From NCBI GenBank assembly GCA_900552195.1, contig URYO01000061.1, forward strand, positions 1 to 7,375: a stretch of DNA of 7,375 nt, in the 5' to 3' direction. The stretch is from an uncultured Sutterella sp. Lineage in GTDB: Bacteria > Pseudomonadota > Gammaproteobacteria > Burkholderiales > Burkholderiaceae_F. The translations under genes were made by a program, and so were the position numbers. The first letter of the stretch is position 1. Each line of letters starts with the position of its first letter. The notes under the pieces were generated by a model. The model was given only the letters and a program-made list of their open reading frames with translations. It ran no database searches and was not told where the DNA came from. Of this stretch, positions 1-5,100 are shown piece by piece.

Positions 1-1
1 G

Positions 2-847
2 GCGTTGGTTAAAGGAAAGCACACTGGCATTTATCAGATTGATGCGAAGGCAGTTATTCTTGCTACCGGCGGCATCGGCGCAAATCCGGCTCTGATTCAG
101 AAGCTTCGTCCTGACATTAGTCCGGAAGTAAAAACCTCTAACCAACCGGGTAGTCAGGGCGACGGCATTATCCTCGGCGAAAACGTCGGCGCCGCAGTTG
201 TTGATGCCAAGGAAATTCAATTGAACCCGACGCTTCTTGTCGGCTCGCCAGTGATCGTTTCAGAGACGGTTCGAGGGGCAGGTGCGGTTTTTGTAAATAA
301 AGAAGGCAAACGCTTCATTAGCGAATTGACGACAAGAGATAAAACAAGTGCTGCGGTTTCAAAACAAACCGGAGGCGTTGCCTACGAAATCTTTGACCAA
401 AAAGTTAGAGATAAGGTTAAACAGACCGGAGCCGCTTTCGAGCTTGGACTGGCAAAAGAAGGCAAAACCTTGGAGGAACTTGGCAAAAACGCCGGAATTG
501 ATCCGAAGAGTTTGGCGGCAACGATTGCTCAATACAATAAGTATGCTGAAGCAGGAAATGATCCTGAATTCGGACGTCCGAAGATCTCGGCCAAGGTGGA
601 TACTCCGAACTTCTATGCAATAGAAGTGACTCCCGCAATCCATTATTACATGGGCGGCTTGAAGATCAATCCGCAAGCTAAAGTAATCGACAAGAACGGC
701 AAGGTCATTGAAGGTTTGTTTGCAGCCGGTGAAGTTACCGGAGGTGTTCACGGAAAGAATCGACTTGGCGGCAATTCTATTTCCGAGACCATTACGTTCG
801 GCCGGATTTCCGGAGAGGAGGCCGCGAAACGTATTAACAACAACTAA
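2..847 (+). CDS. Flavocytochrome c / fumarate reductase-type FAD-dependent reductase, C-terminal part (5' end outside window)
   Basis: The frame is open from the first bases, so the true start lies upstream; the TTG at 5 is only an internal codon. The 281 visible residues cover the end of the FAD-binding domain (ATGGIG, visible residues 21-26), the substrate-capping domain and the final FAD-binding motif (GLFAAGEVTGGVHGKNRLGG, about 238-257). Compared from memory with Shewanella fumarate reductase Fcc3, the catalytic acid Arg402 is kept (R112 in ELTTRDK), as are proton-path Glu378 and Arg381 (E88, R91) and substrate ligands His504 and Arg544 (H214 in IHYYMGG; R254 in KNRLGG). Substrate ligand His365 (HPT motif) is Asn here (N75 in QLNPT). 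Family members reduce alpha,beta-unsaturated acids such as fumarate, urocanate or methacrylate, usually in the periplasm as anaerobic electron acceptors. The Asn suggests a substrate other than fumarate. Any signal peptide, heme or FMN domain would lie in the missing N-terminal part. Family call is firm; substrate is unknown. Confidence 0.93.
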   Translation, partial: ALVKGKHTGIYQIDAKAVILATGGIGANPALIQKLRPDISPEVKTSNQPGSQGDGIILGENVGAAVVDAKEIQLNPTLLVGSPVIVSETVRGAGAVFVNKEGKRFISELTTRDKTSAAVSKQTGGVAYEIFDQKVRDKVKQTGAAFELGLAKEGKTLEELGKNAGIDPKSLAATIAQYNKYAEAGNDPEFGRPKISAKVDTPNFYAIEVTPAIHYYMGGLKINPQAKVIDKNGKVIEGLFAAGEVTGGVHGKNRLGGNSISETITFGRISGEEAAKRINNN

Positions 848-872
848 TTAACGACTTAACGTGTAATCTGAG

Positions 873-897
873 ATGCCGGCAATTTGCCGGCATTTTT
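873..897 (+). terminator. Rho-independent terminator of the flavoprotein gene
   Basis: A perfect 9-bp stem, ATGCCGGCA (873-881) with TGCCGGCAT (885-893), closes a 3-base loop and is followed by TTTT (894-897). It starts 26 bases after the flavoprotein stop codon and reads in the plus direction, so it fits as that gene's terminator. Confidence 0.85.
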
Positions 898-909
898 GAC
901 AACACCGAT

Positions 910-934
910 AAAAAAGGCGGGTTCGGAACCCGCC
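910..934 (-). terminator. Rho-independent terminator of the molybdoenzyme operon
   Basis: An 8-bp GC-rich stem, GGCGGGTT (916-923) with AACCCGCC (927-934), has a CGG loop. The six A residues at 910-915 become a U-tract only when read on the minus strand, so this serves the leftward operon that ends at 996. There is no T-run on the plus-strand side, which argues against a bidirectional terminator. Confidence 0.85.
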
Positions 935-959
935 CTAAAAATACTCTAAGAGACACGAA

Positions 960-985
960 GCGGTGCCGCTTGCTTTCGGCACCGC
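960..985 (-). other. Hairpin just after the ferredoxin stop codon
   Basis: A perfect 9-bp stem, GCGGTGCCG (960-968) with CGGCACCGC (977-985), encloses an 8-base loop. It begins 10 bases beyond the ferredoxin stop. Neither side carries a clear T-tract, so it is probably not a terminator by itself. It may protect the 3' end of the operon mRNA from exonucleases or act together with the terminator at 910-934; that role is inference. Confidence 0.5.
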
Positions 986-995
986 AATTCAAAGA

Positions 996-1637
996 TTAGG
1001 CTTTGACCTTCATAGCGCCGAAATCTGTAATCGAAGAAATGAAGCGGATCTTCGGAGAAGTGCCGGCATCTTTATTGATGATCTGAGCCTTAGCAATCAA
1101 GGCTTTCTGAGCATCGGTCGGGTTGTCGTAGTCCACTAACTGCAAAGCTTTAGTTGAGCAGACTTCAACGCAGGCAGGCAAGCGTCCTTGGGAAGTACGA
1201 TGGGTGCACAGAGTGCAGTGCTCGGCTTTTCCAGGGATGCGGGTTGTCCAAGCTGTCGGGCTGGCACTTCTTCCGCCGAGCGGCTTGAGGTCTCCGTAGT
1301 AGGACTGTTTGTTCGGATCGGAGAATTTAGGAGCACCGTACGGGCAAGCTGCTAAGCAGCCTTTGCAGCCGATGCACTTCTTCTGGTCGATCAGAACTTC
1401 ACCGTGCGGTCCGAAGTAAACGGCTTTTACCGGGCAGACCTTCATGCAGTCGGGATCTTCGCAGTGCATGCAGGAGACGCGGAAGTATTCGATAACTTTT
1501 TCAGCCGGATGCTCAAGCCTTTCCAAATGGTTCCACTTCACACCGGGCGCAACTTGGTTTTCTTCTTTACAAGCGACGAAGCAGGCGTGGCAGCCGACGC
1601 AGTCGTCAGCATTAACAATGATTCCATATTTGCTCAT
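996..1637 (-). CDS. DmsB/NrfC-type ferredoxin subunit with four [4Fe-4S] clusters
   Basis: This 213-residue protein should carry electrons to the molybdenum subunit encoded just upstream. It has sixteen cysteines in four groups, as expected for the DmsB/PhsB/NrfC/PsrB electron-transfer family: C13, C16, C19, C23; C56, C59, C64, C68; C88, C91, C94, C98; and C141, C144, C156, C160. The last group has the long insert (Cx2Cx11Cx3C) usual in the family. No signal peptide or membrane segment is visible, so export would be by riding with the Tat-targeted catalytic subunit. The start chosen is the ATG at 1637, because AAGGAG sits six bases ahead of it. An in-frame ATG at 1664 lies inside the upstream gene and lacks such a site. 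The gene follows the catalytic gene by 10 bases, and its stop is followed by a hairpin and terminator, so no anchor subunit is co-transcribed downstream. Subunit family is clear; substrate of the complex is not. Confidence 0.93.
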   Translation of the reverse strand: MSKYGIIVNADDCVGCHACFVACKEENQVAPGVKWNHLERLEHPAEKVIEYFRVSCMHCEDPDCMKVCPVKAVYFGPHGEVLIDQKKCIGCKGCLAACPYGAPKFSDPNKQSYYGDLKPLGGRSASPTAWTTRIPGKAEHCTLCTHRTSQGRLPACVEVCSTKALQLVDYDNPTDAQKALIAKAQIINKDAGTSPKIRFISSITDFGAMKVKA

Positions 1638-1641
1638 GACG

Positions 1642-1650
1642 ATCTCCTTA
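1642..1650 (-). promoter_or_regulatory. Ribosome-binding site overlapping the upstream stop codon
   Basis: On the minus strand the sequence reads TAAGGAGAT. The first three bases are the stop codon of the catalytic subunit and AAGGAG is the Shine-Dalgarno site of the ferredoxin gene. Ribosomes finishing the first gene stand on the binding site of the second, which suggests translational coupling and matched subunit amounts. It also decides the ATG at 1637 as start. Confidence 0.85.
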
Positions 1651-3849
1651 GGCTTTCTTTTCAATACGGACGGGATTTTCGAAGTAGCTCGGATAACCTG
1701 ACAGCGGATCGCGGTTGCCGCGGTTCATGAGTTTCTGGGTGTTCTGATTGTCGAGCCAGCCGTACTGAGCGTCAATCGTGCCGACAGGAACAATCAAAGA
1801 GACCACTGCTTTGGCTTCTACTGGTCCGCCGTAGGGAGATGTAATAAGGATGGTATCGCCTTCCTTAATACCTCTGGCCTCAGCATCCTTCGGGTTGATG
1901 TTGACGTGCAGGCAGTCTTCGATTTCCATCAGATAGGGCTGGTCCGTACGGGTCTTGCTGTGTGTGATGTACGGTTTGCGAGAACCGTTCATGAGGCGAA
2001 GATCAAATTCTTTGCTGAGCTCGGTCATCGGTTTGTATTCCGGGAGGCCGGGGTAGCCGAATTTAGCCGCACGATCCGAGAAGAAGTCCAGCTTGCCGGA
2101 ATGCGTGTTGAAGCCGGGTTTGCCGTCAGGACGGAGTCTTCCGTCTTCGTACTTCTTGAAGCCGGGTTTCGGAGCCGGGATACGGCTGATCTGAGGCAAT
2201 GCATTTCTAAACTTAACGAGGTCGCCGCCTTCGTACTGATGAAGGATGAAGTCGAGGGCCTTTTCCGGATCGCCGTCGAAGAAGTGTTCGGGTTTATCAA
2301 CGATGCAGCCGAGTTCCAGTGCAATACGCCAGTCTTCTTTAGCTTCTCCGAGCGGTTTGATCGGTTTACGAACTGCAATGTTCGGACCGTACCAGCCGAA
2401 AGGAGCATGGCGTTCATAGTTCATCGCAGCAGGCAGAATAATGTCCATGTTGCGGTGGCTGTCTTTGCGATGGAAGTAATCTGTTGCGAAAGCAAAATCT
2501 AACTTCGAGAGAGCGTCGTTATAAACATCAGGCTGCGGCCAGATGTTGACGTTAAAGCCCCATCCGCAGAAGACTTTGACCTTGCCGTCGCGAACCCATT
2601 CAGGCAGATTGTTCGGGCTAGTCTGATCCTGCAGGTCATGCCAAAGCGGAAGTTCGTCTTTATCTAAGCGGCGAGCTTTCACTTCAGGAGAGTTCCACCA
2701 CTTCTTGTCGGCCATAGCAGGATGCAGACCGAAGGCGGCCATGGACAAGCCTTTGGGAGGCTGACCGAAGGGAACGCCGCCGGGGATGTCGATGTAACCC
2801 ATCAGGATTGGCAGCAGGAGCAGACCGCGAGTGTTGTTCACACCGTTGGAGTTGTGAGACAGAGACTGAGTCGTCAGAGTGAAGGAGCCCGGACCCTGAG
2901 CCCAGAGGCGAGCGGCTGCGACAACTTTGTCGACAGGTACACCAGTGATTTCCTGAGTCTTTTCAGGAGTGAACTGGTCAACGTACTTGGCGTATTCTTC
3001 GAAACCGTGTGTCCACTGATCGATGAAGGGCTTATTAATAAGGTTTTCTTTGATCAGGATGCGGGCGATACCGGCTGCTAAAGCGGCGTCAGTACCGATG
3101 GCCGGAGCCAGATGGATATCAGCGATTTCCGCGGCTTTCGTTCTTCTCGTATCAACCGTGATGATCTTGCAGCCGCGTGCTTTTGCTGCCTTGATGGCTT
3201 CCCACCAACCCAAGGGCTGAGCCCAAACGTTGGTGGCCATGATCATATAAACCTTAGTATCTTTAGTCGGTGTGGAGCCGTTGTTGGGCTGCCCGAAGTT
3301 GAGCTGTTCAGCCATCATGCAGCCGGAGCGGCACGCGGCGGAGGATTCTGTGGCCCAAGTAGGAGAGTCGAAATAACGAGCCAAACGATAAATAGAGGGT
3401 CTCGGTTCTTTCGGGTCGCCTGCATAGAACATGACAGATTCGGGGCCGTATTTCTTCTTAGCGGCGAGCATATTGGCGGCGATGGTCTTGTAAGCCTCAT
3501 CCCAGGTAATACGAACCCAGCCCGGATCTTCTGCGCCTTTGGGAGCCGTACGCTTCATCGGATAAAGCAGACGATTCGGGTTATACAAGCGCTGCAGAGT
3601 GCTCATGCCTTTAGAGCAGAGCCAGTGACGCGGATTTTCTTTCCAGTTCTGAATACTGATGATGTTATTGCCCTGTGCCTGGAATTGAATTCCGCAGGAA
3701 GGTACATGGTTGCAAGAATCGCAAATGGCAAAGCCCGTCCATTCCTGAGGCTGGGGGTTTGCAGCCTGTGCAAGAACGGAAGTGGCCGGAGAGACGGTCG
3801 GAAGAGCGGAGATTGCCTTGAGAATTTGCCTTCTTGAGAGTTTTTGCAT
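1648..3849 (-). CDS. Tat-exported molybdopterin oxidoreductase catalytic subunit (DMSO reductase superfamily)
   Basis: This 733-residue protein is the molybdenum catalytic subunit of a periplasmic respiratory oxidoreductase. It opens with a Tat signal: SRRQILK with Arg6-Arg7, a hydrophobic stretch, then a likely cleavage after LAQA near residue 29. Next comes the N-terminal [4Fe-4S] motif with C43, C46, C52 and C78. The central molybdopterin domain follows, including TVDTRRTKAAEIAD (231-244). The C-terminal molybdopterin dinucleotide-binding domain spans about 615-725, with HVNINPKDAEARGIKEGD at 648-665. The metal ligand is most likely Cys173 (SSAACRSGC), where nitrate, polysulfide and thiosulfate enzymes have Cys, rather than the Ser of DMSO reductase. 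Spacing of the iron-sulfur cysteines (Cx2Cx5Cx25C) differs from the common Cx2-3Cx3C form. The ATG at 3849 has AAGGAG eight bases ahead. Length fits polysulfide/thiosulfate reductase-like members. The substrate cannot be named; a sulfur, arsenic or organic compound are all possible. The LysR gene transcribed divergently is the obvious candidate regulator. Confidence 0.92.
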   Translation of the reverse strand: MQKLSRRQILKAISALPTVSPATSVLAQAANPQPQEWTGFAICDSCNHVPSCGIQFQAQGNNIISIQNWKENPRHWLCSKGMSTLQRLYNPNRLLYPMKRTAPKGAEDPGWVRITWDEAYKTIAANMLAAKKKYGPESVMFYAGDPKEPRPSIYRLARYFDSPTWATESSAACRSGCMMAEQLNFGQPNNGSTPTKDTKVYMIMATNVWAQPLGWWEAIKAAKARGCKIITVDTRRTKAAEIADIHLAPAIGTDAALAAGIARILIKENLINKPFIDQWTHGFEEYAKYVDQFTPEKTQEITGVPVDKVVAAARLWAQGPGSFTLTTQSLSHNSNGVNNTRGLLLLPILMGYIDIPGGVPFGQPPKGLSMAAFGLHPAMADKKWWNSPEVKARRLDKDELPLWHDLQDQTSPNNLPEWVRDGKVKVFCGWGFNVNIWPQPDVYNDALSKLDFAFATDYFHRKDSHRNMDIILPAAMNYERHAPFGWYGPNIAVRKPIKPLGEAKEDWRIALELGCIVDKPEHFFDGDPEKALDFILHQYEGGDLVKFRNALPQISRIPAPKPGFKKYEDGRLRPDGKPGFNTHSGKLDFFSDRAAKFGYPGLPEYKPMTELSKEFDLRLMNGSRKPYITHSKTRTDQPYLMEIEDCLHVNINPKDAEARGIKEGDTILITSPYGGPVEAKAVVSLIVPVGTIDAQYGWLDNQNTQKLMNRGNRDPLSGYPSYFENPVRIEKKA

Positions 3850-3857
3850 AATTGTTT

Positions 3858-3863
3858 CTCCTT
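3858..3863 (-). promoter_or_regulatory. Ribosome-binding site of the molybdoenzyme gene
   Basis: AAGGAG is found on the minus strand eight bases before the ATG at 3849. It supports that start, which also places the twin-arginine motif at residues 6-7 as expected of a Tat signal. Confidence 0.85.
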
Positions 3864-3931
3864 GGTCAGCATTGGGGTGCTTCTGAGTGAAATTTTGGAG
3901 CGATTTTTACACTTTGAATAGAGGAGTTTTC

Positions 3932-3957
3932 CTGTCATATTTGATTAAAATTGACAG
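3932..3957. promoter_or_regulatory. Candidate LysR-type operator dyad in the divergent promoter region
   Basis: CTGTCA (3932-3937) and TGACAG (3952-3957) form a perfect 6-bp inverted repeat with 14 bases between the arms, and the inner bases pair partly as well. It lies between two divergent genes, one of them a LysR regulator, at about 83-108 bases before the molybdoenzyme start. LysR proteins usually bind such a dyad and control both directions. The match is to a general pattern, not to a known site. Confidence 0.45.
3941..3954. promoter_or_regulatory. Possible FNR-like box
   Basis: TTGAT-TAAA-ATTGA matches the FNR consensus TTGAT-N4-ATCAA at 8 of 10 positions, with a perfect first half-site. 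Oxygen control would suit an anaerobic respiratory operon. The region is AT-rich, and the nearest leftward -10-like hexamer (TATTCA on the minus strand, 3920-3915) is weak and not ideally spaced, so chance resemblance is likely enough to keep this low. Confidence 0.25.
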
Positions 3958-3977
3958 AAATACTCATCAAAATTGAT
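3947..3977. repeat. AAAATTGA direct repeat on a 22-base period, with ATCAA-AA-TTGAT dyad
   Basis: AAAATTGA occurs at 3947-3954 and again at 3969-3976, 22 bases (two helical turns) apart. The second copy is part of the inverted repeat ATCAA-AA-TTGAT (3966-3977). Copies on the same helix face suit cooperative binding by the regulator dimers, and this could be the second subsite next to the 3932-3957 dyad. The repeats are short and AT-rich. Confidence 0.35.
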
Positions 3978-3983
3978 AACGAT

Positions 3984-4973
3984 ATGGTCCAAGACCGTCC
4001 CAACAGTGAATTGCTTAGATTTCTCGCTGAGTTTTACGATTCTCGCAACCTTATTTCTACGGCTAATCGCCTAGGAAAGGGCTCTGCGACATGTTTTCGC
4101 CTATTAGCCCAGGCCCGTGAAATTTTTGAAGATCCGCTGTTCGTAAAGAGCGGGCGTGCAATGATGCCGACACCCAAGATGGACTCCTTGATTGGCGAAA
4201 TCCAGTCCATTTTGATGCGCATTGATCGCCTTCCCAGTCCCAAGGTATTTTCTCCTGAGGAATTGACACAAGATTTTCGAATTGGCTGTATTGATAATGC
4301 TGCGTTGCGTTTTATCGTTCCCTCGTTAGCCATTCTTTATGCTCAGGCCCCTAACATTCGCCTTTCTATTATTTCTCTTCGTGAGCATTTCCAGTGGGCG
4401 TTAGAGAAAGGCAATATTGATATCGTCATTTATGCTCCGCCCAACCTAAAGTTAAGAGAACTCGGCAAGAAATTTCATTACGAGACTCTGTACAACACGG
4501 ATCACTTGTATGTGGTCAGAAACAGTCATCCTTTGGCGGTCAAGCTGAGAGAAGGAAAACAGCTCAAAAGATCAGACTTGAAGAATTATCGTTTCATTGC
4601 CGTGAAGTACGGATATTCGGAAGGCAAGATCACGACAGACTCCTCGGGTTTTGAAGAAGGGAGCAACATCGCCATTGATACGCCGTATCTTCTAACAGTT
4701 CCGCACATGCTAACCCAGTGCGACCTTATCGGGCGCCTGCCGGAATCATCTGTGAAAGAACTTATCGGCAATTTGCCGCTGACCATTCTTCCAAAGAATT
4801 TGGTTGCTGATCCGGCTTGGACGCCCGTGTTTTTGTGGCATGACCGTACGCATTTTGACCCGGCGCACCAGTGGTTTCGCTCGGTTTTACTGCGCAGTCT
4901 CGAAGAAAAACGAGCTCAAAAACGTCAAGGCAGGAAGAATAGCGAAGAGGAGGAGGTTGGGCGAACGCAATAA
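3984..4973 (+). CDS. LysR-family transcriptional regulator, divergent from the molybdoenzyme operon
   Basis: From the ATG at 3984 the product is 329 residues, the usual LysR length. Residues about 9-63 form the winged helix-turn-helix: LLRFLAEFYDSRNLISTANRLG, then a recognition helix about 32-44, then the family hallmark DPLFVKSGRAMMPTP (50-64). The substrate-binding-like effector domain begins near 98 (FRIGCIDNAALRFIVP) and runs to about 305. The last 20 or so residues are a highly charged tail rich in Lys, Arg and Glu. The hallmark is closest to the NodD/NahR-like branch, which senses small, often aromatic or organic molecules; this is only a hint at the inducer. The frame extends up to a TTG at 3951 (340 residues), but that codon lies in the operator dyad and adds residues outside the domain. 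Neither start has a clear ribosome-binding site. Its head-to-head position suggests it controls the molybdoenzyme operon and itself. Confidence 0.9.
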   Translation: MVQDRPNSELLRFLAEFYDSRNLISTANRLGKGSATCFRLLAQAREIFEDPLFVKSGRAMMPTPKMDSLIGEIQSILMRIDRLPSPKVFSPEELTQDFRIGCIDNAALRFIVPSLAILYAQAPNIRLSIISLREHFQWALEKGNIDIVIYAPPNLKLRELGKKFHYETLYNTDHLYVVRNSHPLAVKLREGKQLKRSDLKNYRFIAVKYGYSEGKITTDSSGFEEGSNIAIDTPYLLTVPHMLTQCDLIGRLPESSVKELIGNLPLTILPKNLVADPAWTPVFLWHDRTHFDPAHQWFRSVLLRSLEEKRAQKRQGRKNSEEEEVGRTQ

Positions 4974-5100
4974 GACGATCAGAAGAGTGAATCTATTGCC
5001 GAAAACGACAGGTGAAATTTGCCTCGCGGTTACACCTGCAAAAGCTAACCTTATGTAAAATCGAAACTTTTCACAAGAATAATTACTTTTGAGTCACAAG
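4974..5100 (+). other. Intergenic stretch between LysR gene and the large right-hand gene
   Basis: This 127-base gap shows no gene. CAGGTG (5009-5014) and CACCTG (5033-5038) form a 6-bp inverted repeat with an 18-base gap and no T-tract, so it is a poor terminator. TAAAAT at 5056-5061 resembles a -10 hexamer about 40 bases before the proposed GTG start, but I see no convincing -35 at the right distance. A promoter for the large gene is expected here but cannot be fixed from the sequence. Confidence 0.35.

Noticed and set aside
359..751. Minus-strand open frame of 130 codons within the flavoprotein region
   Set aside because: The plus-strand frame over the same bases carries the catalytic Arg and substrate-binding motifs of the flavocytochrome c family.
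1638..1664. Longer ferredoxin start at ATG 1664 (nine extra residues)
   Set aside because: It begins inside the upstream gene without a binding site, while ATG 1637 has AAGGAG at ideal spacing and starts right at the conserved domain.
1906..2502. Plus-strand open frame of 198 codons
   Set aside because: Antisense to the well supported C-terminal half of the molybdoenzyme; no recognisable protein pattern.
3112..3837. Plus-strand open frame of 241 codons
   Set aside because: It lies wholly antisense to the molybdoenzyme gene, whose Tat signal and iron-sulfur motif are encoded in the same bases. Its translation shows no domain and there is no ribosome-binding site; it is a codon-bias shadow.
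5009..5038. CAGGTG...CACCTG inverted repeat as a terminator for the LysR gene
   Set aside because: Only six pairs, an 18-base loop and no T-tract after it.
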